NCBI GenBank assembly: GCA_002189035.1
Contig: CM007991.1
Span: 5,022,001 to 5,086,000 of the forward strand
From: Utricularia gibba
Lineage: Eukaryota > Streptophyta > Magnoliopsida > Lamiales > Lentibulariaceae
Reading direction: 5' to 3'
Length of the DNA stretch: 64,000 nucleotides
Part shown: positions 32,799-44,900 of the stretch, piece after piece
Layout: each line of letters begins with the position of its first letter
Position numbering within the stretch: the stretch's first letter is position 1
Notes under the pieces: model-generated
Databases searched by the model: none
Seen by the model: only the letters and a program-made list of their open reading frames with translations
Told to the model about the DNA's origin: nothing
Translations under genes and position numbers: made by a program

Positions 32799-35795
32799 TT
32801 ATTTCATAAACGACCCAAAAAATTTACGCATAAGTGACTTCTGCTTCCTAGGCTGTTGAGTAGACGAGCTAGGAAGATCAAACCTAGTGTTCATACCTTG
32901 AGGTCGTTCTTGAAGAGATGACCATGGTTGTTGAGAAACACCTTCGAAATCACGGTGATGTGGTACATTAATAGATACCCGATAGCTCTGAGGTGGACTA
33001 TGTGCAGGTGAAGCTGTATCTTGTGAAAATCTTGGTCTCCCACTATGTCCACTTCTCCTTCCTGTGCTCCTTCCCCTATCCATATTCATCCTATATCGTG
33101 AACTACGTGTACGACCATGTCTAATCACCTTTTTACGTGTAGGATCATAAATGAGAGGCATTGTTGCTGGCCAATGTCTCTCTGCTCGAAGTGAATGGAA
33201 TTGGACCTTGTATGCTTTCAACAAATGTTGTTGTAAGTGTATGGGATCCACATATTGTCTTGAATCAACTCCAAGTCTCTTGCATGCCTGAAATAAACAT
33301 GTCTTTCATATTGAATAAATGAACATTATCCTATTGTGCATGTGAGTATGGTATTCCATAATTTTTCCATTTGTAGCACGTGCATTTGCCCTCCTTAATG
33401 CGCACCACACAAACATTATCTTTCCCATTTGCTTTCCTTCGGGTGATTACATGAACTATCATTTCGTAGCGATCATAAATCTCTACTCTTGAATAAGGAT
33501 GAGACTTGTCCCAATGATCAAACAATCGTTGCGCTTGTGTCGAAAGGACTTCATTCTTCCTTTGTGCCTTTAGTGCCAACTTCAAACCTTCTGAAATATA
33601 CTTTTTACATCGAGCAAATGTAGCCTGCATGTTATTATATTCAAAATTTTCGTTAAATTTAAAACACAAAACACAAATTAATCATACCTGAGCCAATGGC
33701 GTTAGTGGGAGATGTCGTGCTCCTTTCAAAACACCGTTCATTCCTTCAACTTGATTGGTAGTCATTGTTCCATATCTTCGGCCACCATCGTGAGATATTG
33801 TCCAAGCCTTCGGAGGAACATTCATTAAGTAGTTCCAAGCTGCGATATTTATCATTTTAAGCTCTTCCATATAATCATAGAATTTCTCCACGTACCCGGT
33901 GAATGATGCTTTAAGGAACAACATTCGAACCAGCTCAGATTTAAATCTGTCAAAGAAATTTGCTCGAAAATGGTGAAAGCAATAGCGATGACATCCTCCA
34001 AATTCTTCACTGAATGTTGTAACTCTGATTGCTGCCTTTCGAATAGAGTCACATCTATCAGAAATCAAGCATGTGGGTTTTCCCAAAGCAATATATGTTC
34101 CCACTAGCTCTAGAAACCATAGCCAAGAAGCATCAGTTTCTTCATCTACTATGGCAAAGGCAAGCGGTAAAATCTTTCCACATTGAGAGACGGTCACCGC
34201 AATGAGCATTTTGTGCCTGTATGTCGCATACAAGTGCGTTGCATCGACTGAAATAACCGAACGGGTGTGCTGGTAGGCATGTATACATGATCCAAATGCC
34301 CAGAAGTAATAGTGCAATGTGACTCCATCTTCCTTATTCCTCCATTGGATTACGGTGCCTGGATTTTGTAAGGCAACTTCATTTAATAAAGTTGGAAGTT
34401 TCTTTACTGATTCCTCCCATGTGCCATACACCTTCTCAAAGGCCTTTCGCATTCCATACCATGCACGTTTGTACGGTACTTCATAACCAGTTCTATCTAA
34501 CACAGCTGCAATAATAGTTGACACTTTGGTCCCAATGTCTGCTTCAATAAATGGCTTGACAATCTCAGAGATATAATCATGATTGATGTTTCTGTGATAA
34601 AAGAATCCCGCCCCCTACCGCTTGCATGTGTGGGGCTCAATAAGCTTTGAGATCTTCCATTTTCCCAATCGTTTATAATGAGCTACGCGAATCCTCCAGT
34701 GACAATTTTGAGTGTCACTGGAAAATTTTGAGTGTCACTAGAGTCTTGCAATACATTTCCAAGACTCTAGGCTCAATGTCATCAACAGTGAACTCCTTTC
34801 CAATTTCAATGGAAAATTCTCTAACTTGTCTTCGAAAATCTTCTTTATCTTCAAATAGATCACCTTCCTTGAATCTCGGTTCATATTGATGTGTGTATAC
34901 TCCATGATTACTTGATTCTTCCTCTATATCATGTAAACTTGAGTTAGGAAACCATTCCGAATCACAACTTGCGTTTCCTTCAAGCACATTCTCTTCGCCT
35001 TCTGAGTTTTGAGGAGTATGATCAATATCGGGAACCTCATTTTCATTAGTGAATTGCATAAATGAATCGCCATCAATATTTTGGACTGGACCGAAATCAT
35101 AATCCACATATTCATCTATAGAAAAAAAGAATAACATAAAATTAAAAAAAAACATATATAATTTCAAAATTTACAAGAAAGAAATAGTCATTACCGTTGT
35201 CTCCAATTTGTGTGTGAGGTTCTTTTGAAAAAAATGGGTCGTATTCCACAAATAAATCCACCGGAGCAATAACATGGTTAGGTTCATGAAGATAATCTAG
35301 GTTACTCTATGTCTCTAAATTCAAATACATCATTTCTCTAGTCACAACATCAAAAAATTGGGCTGATAATCTAAGAATGAATCTCGAAGAAGACAATTGA
35401 ACAATCTGATATAACCTTTCTTTTAATTCTTCCAATGAAATAGCGGCATCTGATTGAAAAAATTGGATTGGTGCCACACTATAACTTACGTAATTCCTGT
35501 AATTATAGATTTGACCTCCAAAGAAGACCTTATATGAGACAGATCTGAAAGCCATCCAAATAGAGAGATATGTAAGAATGAGGTTGTAAGAAGATGAGGT
35601 TCTGGAGAGGGATGAAAGAATGGTTTTCAAAAGCCTTTCAATTTGAACAATTAGGTCATGTGATTGATTCATGTGAGTCCAAAACATGGGACACATGTCA
35701 ATAAACTTTATTGATCTTGGAACATATAGGTGTCGGTGTTGTCGGCTGATAATGAAATATAGGCGGCACACCGCAATGGAGAAACCAGTGAGCAT
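32799..35795 (-). pseudogene. MULE (MuDR-type) transposase, broken
   Basis: Reads leftward. An N-terminal PB1-like part is at 35307-35795 (FGGQIYNYRNYVSYS); an acidic linker and MuDR DNA-binding part at 34715-35167 (RFKEGDLFEDKEDFRRQVRE); the catalytic domain at 33682-34524 with SVDATHLYATYR (Asp), CLISDRCDSI (Asp) and TMTTNQVEGMN (Glu region); a SWIM finger at 33331-33390; a basic Pro/Ser-rich tail at 32799-33251. Introns with GT..AG fit at about 33628-33687. Damage: a stop and frame break at about 34600-34700, near a local duplication of TTTTGAGTGTCACT, and the SWIM finger reads CTCYKW..YGIPYSH where the family has GIPCSH, so one zinc ligand is lost. Normal role: cut-and-paste transposition in the nucleus. 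Confidence 0.85.
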
Positions 35796-35799
35796 CCAA

Positions 35800-36780
35800 A
35801 GATATAATCAAAATTACATAAATTAATTAAGATTTACTATGTTTAACAACCTGAAAACGTGTGATTAAGTGTATGTGTGTGATGCAATAGAGAGTATGTG
35901 TATACTTTTCCAGTTTTTCGAGTAAAAAAAGTTGAAATCAAAGAATTTTTCACAATGAAATACATTCTCATTACTACATCTAAAACACTACATACACATT
36001 CATTTCACGTTTTTTTGAATCTTATTCATGTATGTAAAAAAAATCGTAATAAGTTGCAAATCATATGTAATTCATAACTATGTTCAATATATGATCATAT
36101 TTTTTAATCCCGTCTTCAAAACATTAATCAGATGGATTTATAGGGTGACCATCCGTATATTTAAACATTAATTCATAACCGTATATTCAATTACGGTGAC
36201 CATCCGTAAATCTGCTATTTTTAGTAGAATCGCGTCAAATTTTACTTCGCGCGCCTTCCATTTATCACGTGCTACAATATCTTTGACTGAAAAAGTATTA
36301 TTCGGTTCCTGATAAAACAGACAGACAATTTTCCTGAATTTATTTAATTGGGTTTTAAAAAACAAATTAATTACTTTAAAAATTTATTTAACCATTTTTC
36401 TCTTCCTTCAACCACTGTATCAATCTTCACATTTCAAAGGTTTTTTCACGCAAAACAGGTATGCTTTATGTGTAATTTTTGTTTATGTTTATTTATATCT
36501 TAATGGTCATAGTATTGGGTTCTCTATTTCACGAGGATCTGAAAGCATACAAGATTTGTTTTATCTGAGAATTTTCATCACTGTATTGATTAATGTTGTG
36601 AGTGAATCTAAAAAGGATGGATGGCTTTCTTTTTTTTTTTTTGAAATTATAGTCACCATAATGCGTTTGTTACAATGCATTGCTCTAAAAGTATCCCCAC
36701 TCTTTTTCATTTTGAAATTACGGTCACTGTAATGTGCAAAGATCTCTAAGCATATGAAACGTTATTTTACTCTCGCCACC
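35800..36780. promoter_or_regulatory. Centre of the element: probable divergent promoter region
   Basis: Separates the leftward transposase from the rightward ORFs. Contains the motif TTACGGTGACCATCCGTA at about 36193 (TAGGGTGACCATCCGTAT at 36140), which shares TTACGGTGACC with the array at 40750. No coding supported. A poly-T of about 15 lies near 36630. Confidence 0.45.
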
Positions 36781-37450
36781 GTATTATGCGATAATTGCGG
36801 TGCGTTGCTCTGAAAGTATGCATATGTTTATTATATTTTGGATTTGTAGTCACCGTAATTCGTTCATTATAGTGCATGGCTTTATGCAAATGTTTTTTTG
36901 TTTTGTATTTTTCATCACTGTAATGTGTTCATTGTGGTGTGTGGCTTTGAAAGTATGTGAAATTTATTTTATTGTGAAATTTTAGTCAGTGTAATGCGAT
37001 CATTGCGGTGTGTGGCTATGAAATTATGCAAAGTTTATTTTATTGTGACATTTTAGTCACTGTATCTCTTTTATTATGACATTTTAGTCACTGTATCTCT
37101 TTTATTGTGATGTGTGGCCATGAAATTATGTGAAGTTGATTTTATTGTGACATTTTAGTCACTGTATCTCTTTCATTGCGATGTGTGGTTATTAAATTTT
37201 GTGAAGTTCATTTTATTGTGAAATTTTAGTCATTGTAATGCCTTCATTGCGGTGTGTGGCTATGAAATTATACGACGCTTATTTTATTATAAAATTTGAG
37301 TCATTGAAATGCTTTCATTGCAGTGTGTGGCTATGAAATTTTAGTCACTGTAATGCTTTCATTGCAGTGTGTGGCTATGAAATTATACGAAATTTATTTT
37401 ATTATGAAATTTTAGTTACTGAAATGCTTTCATTACAGTTTATGGATTTG
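36780..37450 (+). repeat. 71-bp minisatellite, about nine units
   Basis: Units start with GTCACTGTAATG-like text at about 36849, 36914, 36985, 37056, 37087 (a short 31-bp unit), 37158, 37229 and 37300, mostly exactly 71 bp apart. Each has TTCATTGCGGTGTGTGGCTATGAAATT and a T-rich tail. It ends just before the ATG at 37482. Confidence 0.85.
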
Positions 37451-37481
37451 AAAGTATCCATTTTCATTGTTCTTTATGCAG

Positions 37482-39528
37482 AGATGAACACATCAGAAAA
37501 GTTGAGGCTTTGATTCAATATTCCTGCAGAATATCAATTGTGGGATAAGAGGAGGATGAAGAGATCGTTGGTGATATTCCAGAACGTGTTGGTCCTACTG
37601 GTTTTGCTATCACCACTGAGCACCTGATAGCACATATTTTTGAGTAGCTCAATGCATGGAATTTACTCATTTTGTGCTACAAAAATTAAGCTTAATTGCA
37701 TCTTTCTATATTTTTGCACATAAGTACCGTAGGAGTGCAGTTTTAGTCTTAGTTGGGACTAAGTCTGCGATTTAGTCCCAACCTTCTAACAGTTCCCTTC
37801 GAGCAATGCAGCATAGGTCGCAACACAAACCCCAAGGAGCCGAGTATGAACAGTGTGGTAGCAGAAAATGTGACAGAAGTCTTAAAAAGAGTACACACAA
37901 AGTACAAGGAGGTGAAAAAGGAAGATTTTGGACAAAAAGTAAGTAAGGTAGGGAGAGAAGGTAGATCTCCCCTTGGAGACTCACGAACAATTTTCTGGGA
38001 AGGTTTTCTGGGGAGGAAGAAGAAGGAAGAAAAACAGGAACGAAGCTAAAGTTCAAGATTATTTTCTGTCTTCGAAAAATATTACTCCTAGCTAAGAGTA
38101 GCTAGTGACGTTTTTCAGTTTTTTTGTTGACACTTCACATTACTTGCTTGTTTGCTTTCTGGTGTTTGACTGTGAAATGAGCACACTGTGGGTGATGTTT
38201 TCTTTTCCACTTTCGTTTACCTTAAGCATGAGTGGCTAAGTACTTAGGGGGGTGCCTTGGGGTAAAAAGGGAGAAACATGTTAATCAATCTTTAGATCTA
38301 AACCGCCATGAGTCACACCACTTCCTTAACAAACCAGGATAGATCCAGGAGGGGGAAGTAGTGAAACCCAACTTAACAACCCTAATTAGAGGTAGACCAA
38401 AAATTAGGAGGAAAAACAAGAATCCGGGTAGACCTAGATCTTGTGAGTTAGTTGTATGATTTGTGGTTTGTATGAGTTTGTTTAGTGATGAGCATATATC
38501 CCCTAGGAGTCCCAAGACATCACTCATTCCATTCCAGAAACAACCGAACTCTAGAACTTATTACTTTTCTTTACTGTATTTCGTTTTAGTTCTGCCTTAG
38601 CCCTAGCTAAGACCAATTTTACCAACGTGACACTGATTTCATGCATTAACTTTCACATAGCAAGCACCTGCTCTTCATGTTCGACCCTAATCACTATGCT
38701 CATAATTGCTTTTATCTTGAAGGTGTATTAGGTTATAAATTTATTTGATAGGAGAAATTTGCAATTTAACGACATTGCGTAATTTTTCATTTATCAGCAC
38801 CTTAGATGTGGCTTGCGTGTGCCAGTGATACCATTTATGTTGCAAGTTTTGACATGCCTTCAAATTCCATTTTCACATTTGACTCCTAAGTCAGTGTCAT
38901 ATATATTGGCATGGGTTTACATTGCTTGTGAGGAAAACATTCCCCTAAAATTGCCTATTTTCTTTGTTGTGAGCATGTGTAGTAGAATAAAGCACTCACC
39001 AAATTATGTGATAAAGGGTAAGTCTACAATTAAATTAGTGAAAGGTCTAAGAAGTGGCTATGATAGTTGGTGGACAAGTTTTGTATGGGTTTCTCCTCTT
39101 GAAGATTTATCAAATGATTTCCCACGCACACTTCCAAATTCTCATCTTATTGGAAAATCACAAGGTATTTTATGTGTTAAACAATTTTTTATACTATGTT
39201 CTTTTATGAGAATTGTTCTGATTTTATTGATCTAATTTACTTATGCTTACTGTTAGGTGTTGAGATGTTACCAAGGGGTGTCGTTAATGAATTCATTGCT
39301 TTCTTTAAAGGACAGACTAGGTCATTGACTACAATCCTACCTCCCATCTTTAGAATCCGGGGCACAGCCAAGTTTTGGTGTGGGAAAAAAAGGATTACAA
39401 AGAAGGATGATGATGTGGATGATCAAAGTGGAAATGATGCTGATAATTTACACGAAGATGTGGCGGTTGACAATGAAACAAATGACTTGGCAACTGAAAA
39501 TGAGGCGTTGAAGCAGCAACTAAAGTGA
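37482..39528 (+). pseudogene. PF04195-like transposon ORF, split by a solo LTR
   Basis: If the LTR at 37625-38796 and one copy of its 5-bp duplication are ignored, the flanking exonic text joins in frame across ITTEHLRCGLRVPVIPF and continues to 39170 (LPIFFVVSMCSRIKHSPNYV, SGYDSWWTSFVW). This resembles the plant family called putative gypsy-type transposon (PF04195), often found beside MULE or CACTA genes. A second exon-like piece at 39257-39528 (VEMLPRGVVNEFIAFF) ends in a short acidic coiled-coil-like tail (NETNDLATENEALKQQLK). An early stop follows the ATG at 37482, so the true first exon is uncertain. Molecular function is unknown. Confidence 0.6.
37625..38796 (+). mobile_element. Solo LTR of family X with perfect duplication GCACC
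   Basis: Starts TGATAGCACATATTTTTGAG, ends TTTCATTTATCA, flanked by GCACC at 37620-37624 and 38797-38801. 1172 bp. It interrupts the PF04195-like coding sequence, so it is younger than the element. It is the reverse of the copy at 1470-2631 and matches the gypsy 5' LTR ending at 10793. Confidence 0.93.
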
Positions 39529-39579
39529 TATCAATCCAGATGGCCTTCTTTCTGTGAATCAAGTAGTCATATTCCAACG

Positions 39580-40440
39580 ATGCGGAAATTAGTACTATTC
39601 GACATCAATGAGATTTTTGCTGATATTATTTTTCATTCATCATCAACCATCAAAGGGCATCCAGATAAGTGGATTTATGGGCGAGCATGTATGGTATTTA
39701 TTTAGTATTTCACACATTTGCAACATATAGTTAGTTGCTAATTTATTGACTTGACTTTATTGCATATGTTATATTTTCAGTGTTTCTAAGACCAAATGCT
39801 AGGGAGTTTATGGAATGGTGTATGCAACATTTTGATGTTGCACTATGGTCCTCACGTGGAGGGTAACATACAAAATATTATATTATCTTTTTTATATATA
39901 TGTTTTACATATTATTCTTTTTGTAACAGTGCTCAACTAAACCAAGTCATTAATTGGATGTTTGGCGAGAATATGTCAAATTTGGCATTCATATGGGATG
40001 GAACGAAATGCACCACCACAAACCTTCGAGTCCTCAAGAAGCCAGCAAGTATGGTTTTGCTGAAAGAGTTGCGAAAAATATGGGAGGATGATGCTTTTCA
40101 TGGCCGGTATACACATGGTAACACCTTGTTGGTAGATGATTCACCATACAAGTCTACAACAAATCCGGTAATAATTTTAGTTAAAAATTTCATAAGTTAA
40201 ATTTTATTTTTTTAGTTTAAATTATACTCTACTGGTTCTCAAATAGGTTTACAATACCATATTTCCATACTCCTACAAGCACACAGATCATAAAAAAGAT
40301 TCATCTTTTATTTCTTGAAGGACTTATAGATGCATCTGATGTACCATCTTTTGTGCGTGATTTTCGTATTGGTCAAGCCTCAATGAATGAAGACCATCCA
40401 GATTGGGAGTATTACAAAGCATTAGTAGAGTCATTCTCAT
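39580..40440 (+). pseudogene. FCP1/NLI-interacting-factor-like phosphatase gene fragment with introns
   Basis: Four exon-like parts with consensus splice sites: 39580-39693 (MRKLVLFDINEIFADIIF), 39781-39862 (VFLRPNAREFMEWC, DVALWSSRGG), 39930-40167 (FIWDGTKCTTTNLRVL, GNTLLVDDSPYKSTTNP) and from 40247 (YNTIFPYSYKHTD). The order and motifs match plant FCP1-like HAD phosphatases: D-x-N start motif, WSSR, CTTT, and LLDDSPYK..NP. A frameshift occurs at the A-run near 40290; afterwards FLEGLIDASDVPSFVRDF continues in another frame to about 40440. The usual family Asp-x-Asp is D-x-N, as in many plant members. Retained introns argue for DNA-level capture by the transposon, not retroposition. Probably not a working enzyme. 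Confidence 0.78.
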
Positions 40441-40489
40441 TTTCTATTTCATTATGCATATTAGGAGCACTTTTGCTTTATTGTTATCT

Positions 40490-41215
40490 AGTAACTGTAA
40501 CTGATGATTACGATGATTGGTAGAAATAGGTAATCATCATTTTGCTTGGTAAAGTACTATAAGCATATTCTTTGAGAATTGTAATTGATGATTACGATGA
40601 TTGGTAGAAATAGTTAATCATCGTTTTGCTTAATAAAGTATTATAAACATTTTCTCTAGTAACTGTAATTGATGATTACGGTGATCCATTGAAACAGGTT
40701 ATCATTTCCTTATATTACTTTCGATTCTGGTAACTGTAATCGGTAATTACGGTGACCGTAAAATTTAGAGATACAAACTATTACTCGAGTAATTCTTAAT
40801 TTCTCTTTTATGCTTGTTCGGAACACTTTTGCTTAATAGACTACTATCACCATGTTTTCTAATCACTGTAATTGATGAATTATAGTGATCGACAGAAATA
40901 AATGATTATGGTTTTTTTTTATATTACTTATATTTGTGGTAACTATCATTGATGATTACAGTGATCGTTAGAAATAGGTAATTATTATTTTTTTATATTA
41001 ATTTTATTTTTGATAACTGTAATTGATGAATTGTAGTGATTGAAAGAAATATGTAATTATCTTTTTCTTTATATTAGTTTCATTTATAGTAATTGTAATT
41101 GATGAATTATAGTGATTGACATAAATATGTAATTGTTGTTTTCTTTATATATATATTTTTTATTTCTTATAATTGTAATTAATGAATTACATTGATCAAT
41201 ATAAATAAAAAATAT
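40490..41215. repeat. Right subterminal repeat array
   Basis: About nine units of 70-84 bp containing (G)TAACTGTAATTGATGATTACGGTGATC variants, e.g. at 40497, 40581, 40665, 40736. It is the inverted counterpart of 32250-32790. The following 41220-41540 is nearly pure A/T. Confidence 0.8.
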
Positions 41216-41544
41216 TAACATGAAAAAGTTAAATGAAACGATATTTATGATTTTTAATTTCATTTATTATTTATAAAAGAATATATAATATAATTTGATT
41301 TTTCATTTTGTTTAAATTATTTATTTTTCTATTGTTTAATTATATATATATTTTTGAATATATAATAATTAAATAAAATATACATTATGAAAAATTTAAT
41401 TTGATTTTTTTAATATAATTTTTTAATTCTAAAAAGATATTTTAATAATATTTATTACTATATTTGCAAAATGAATGTAATATATTTTTTTTTTTTGTAA
41501 AAAAGATAATAGTATTAAAATTTATTGTCAAAAAGAAATTCAAA

Positions 41545-41634
41545 AATAAAAAAGAAAATCTGTAGGATGATTGATTTTGACCAGAGATGAGATGCACACA
41601 ATAGATGATTTTGAAATTGGGTTTTTTTGTAGTG
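41545..41634 (-). repeat. Right terminal inverted repeat of the 9.9-kb element
   Basis: Ends ...GGGTTTTTTTGTAGTG at 41634; the reverse complement starts CACTACAAAAAAACCCAATT. Lies 275 bases beyond the IBR3 stop codon, inside or next to its 3' untranslated region. Confidence 0.75.
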
Positions 41635-41908
41635 AGTAGATTTGGTAAAAACTCCAGATCCGCCTGCTCCTTTCCTCACCAGTATACATTTATTGAAACA
41701 TACATGGAGACTACAGATGCGTGACAGCATGTACATCATTCTACAGCTGTTCATCTCTGCAGCATCTTCTTATTACAACGACACCAACAACCTCATCGTG
41801 TTCCCTGGTTTCATACGACTTTTTTTTCCCTTTACTACAATGCAAAAGGATGAAAGTTTACGTTTGTGATTCCTTACGGACAAAGCAGCACCAATAGACT
41901 CATCTTAG

Positions 41909-44900
41909 TCAAAGCCTAGCTCTCTTTAGCTCCAACTTGGCAATGGTCCCCAAATGAACCTCGTCTGGGCCATCGGCGATTCTAAGCGTCCTTGCCGTTG
42001 CCCACAGGTGGGCAAGAACTGTGTCACCAGATAAACCAGCTGCCCCGTGAACTTGCATCGCCATGTCGAGCACTTTCAGTGCCATGCTTGGGGCAGCAAC
42101 CTGCACGGCGATGACCAACATGGAGGTTTACTGTGTCCATCTAGGCAAACAAGGAGAAATTGATTACCTTGGCCATGGCAATGATCCCTCTTGCCTCTTT
42201 ATTTCCTAATCGATCAAGCTGGTCCGCAGCCTCTAGAATCAGCAATCTCGTCTTCTCAATTTCCACCCGGCACTGTGGTACCGACACAAGGCTACAATTA
42301 AGGTGAAGAATAGGATAACCCTTCGAATAATAACTGAAATGCTTAAACAAGTCCGCAACTGCGCACCATGGCAACATCTGAAAGGAATGATCCATGCTCC
42401 GCAATTAGCTTGTTGAAAACCCTTCTGGATGCCGCCCTTTGAATCATCAAATGCATCCCCCGTTCAGCAGCTCCAATTAACCTCATACAGTGGTGCAGCC
42501 TGCCAGGGCCCAGCCTTCCCTGATCCAAAAAAGATCAAACAACATAAAAGCATTTGTTTATCCACCTTACAAAACTTGGATGGCATGCTTGTATACACAC
42601 CTGTGCAATTTCAAATCCACGACCCTCTCCAAGGAGAATATTCTTGGATGGAACACGCACATTTTCAAATAATATTTCTGCATGCCCATGAGGTGCATCA
42701 TCAAAGCCAAATACAGTTAACGGTCTTTGAACTTTGACACCAGGAGTTTCCATGTCCACCAGGATCATGGACTGCTGTCTATGCTTTGGTGCATTGATAT
42801 CCGTTTTCCCCTGCACTTTCTTGAATTAGAATCCACACAGCGCACATAATAAAGCTAGGCTCATATAATTTACCATCACAATAAGCACTTTGCACCGAGG
42901 ATCCATAGCCCCACTGGTCCACCATTTCTTCCCATTGATCACGTATGAATCTCCATCTCTGCTTGGAGTATTGGCATAATATTAAAACTTGGTTGCCAAA
43001 TCGCAATGTGAAGTGAACACAATTTGATCACATCATTGTGAAATAAAACTTTTATGAGTGCATCCGATGTTCCCCTGCATTCTGAGTTAAGGGAAATACC
43101 ACGTCATTTTTACACAAAAACTAATAAAAATGTTACTTTGTGATTGAGCACTCGATGTTTGTTGCGTCGGAAGATGCAACTTGAGGTTCGGTCATGGCAA
43201 AACCAGAACGAATATTTCCCTCAAGCAATGGTACAAGCCATTTTTGCATTTGTTCAGGATTCCCATAGCGCATCAAAACCTGCACAAAAAATAATTCAAG
43301 TTGATGCTGAGGGAAAAAAATAATACACCAAAGACCACTGATTTTCAGTTAATCAAGCAGCAAGCTGTGAATATATTTCAAAATCAGTGCTGCAGACCTC
43401 CATATTCCCAGTATCCGGTGCACCGCAGTTAAACACCTGCGGCGCCCACACTGAATGACCCATTATCTCACACAGGTATCCATATTCGAGGTTCGATAGG
43501 CCAGCACCAAGTAGTTCTGGTGTATTTTTAGAAATTGAGTTTTTAACTCTAAAACCACTATCAAGCTGCAAAAAAGCAATTAATGCATGGGTAAGAGGTA
43601 ATAGATGTGGAAAAAGAGAATAAAACACATACTGGTATCCATAAGTTCCACAAGCCTTCTTTCTTTGCTAGTTGCTTCAACCTCTCCTCTTCAGGGTGAA
43701 TGGTCCAACGCATGTTAGATTGAGCATGTTTATAAAAGTCATTTTCCATTGGATAAATATTTTCCTTCATAAATTTCATCAATCTGTTTCGTAGGTCTTG
43801 GACCTTTTTCGAAGGGATAAATTTCCCTCCTACCGAAAGGCTACCCTGTACTCTCTCTTCTCCAACTACCCACGAAGACTCTCGAGGTACTGATACTGAT
43901 GAGGAGAAGAAAGCATCACAAGTGGGTCAAAAATAAAAATAAACAAATTGGATATGTGCTCAACCATATTTTTTATCACTTGCATGCTACATTAGTTCTA
44001 TGCCCTTCACCGCAATAAGAAGTGTCAACAGCTTATATATATGGGCAATATTTATCAAGGAGTAAAATAGCAAGCACCAACATACACAAATGAACACGTC
44101 CCTAAACCCCAAGTCCAATGGGAGAAAAGGATTTGCAAGGGAAGGTTACCAGTAAGAGGATCTTGGGGGAGAACACTTTCCTTACAAATGTATGTCCATG
44201 CAGCATCAATGCATGCGTCAGCCTTTTTTCCAGCATGGCGGGCACGCTCGCCTCCAGATGCATTTCCCTGCATCACAACTAGTAAAATAAAAAACTATTG
44301 CCGTAAACATCTGATAAGAAATGCAAGTAAACAAAACAAAGGTCTAGAGTTATCAGAAAATACCAAAATCCATCTACAATGTACTCCGGCATAGATAGAT
44401 GCTCCACGAAACAAGGAAAAGGCAACATAGAACTTCCACTCAGCTTTAGGCCATCTTTTTTCCTTTATTGAAGCCAAAAACCAAAGACAATAATCAAATC
44501 TAGTTAAAATTAACATTTAGTGTTGTATAGCAAACAAAATTGTTATAGAGTGAGAAGATGATAAAAAGCACCCACTGATGCTGAGCAATAATCCGCAAGA
44601 TACTCTGCCATTGAAGGGATACCTTCAGGCAATCCAACAGATTCAAGACCTTCATACTTTTCGTTATGGTCCAAAGAAATATTCACAATGTAAGGCTGAT
44701 ACATTAGCAATAAAACAGATATCAGAATAATGAACCATTATCAACGTTTGAGAAAAGCGCAATTGGAAATTGGACTACCAAACAACTATATGCAACATCA
44801 CAAAATTGATTTCCTAGAGTTGATAGTTCCCAATCAAGAATGCCAATAACTTTATCCTGCATCACAACGCACCAAGGAACTTAATGACATATGGGATTGA

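Larger units (their letters stand above)
31772..41634. mobile_element. Composite 9.9-kb DNA transposon with MULE transposase and captured gene fragments
   Basis: The left end reads CACTGCAAAAAAATCCAATT. The right end, reverse-complemented from 41634, reads CACTACAAAAAAACCCAATT. The match continues through CAAAA.CAT..ATTGTGTG and, weaker, to about 90 bp. Inside both ends lie related subterminal repeat arrays in inverted order. Left half: MULE transposase on the minus strand. Right half: a PF04195-like ORF and an FCP1-like phosphatase fragment on the plus strand, diverging from a repeat-rich centre. No target duplication: ATA/AGT for 3 bp and no 9-bp match. CACTA ends and a MULE transposase do not normally go together, so this is one unusual element or a nest. 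Confidence 0.7.

Noticed and set aside
42429-42737. 102-residue plus-strand frame over IBR3 exons 14-15
   Set aside because: Antisense shadow of exons with strong acyl-CoA dehydrogenase motifs.
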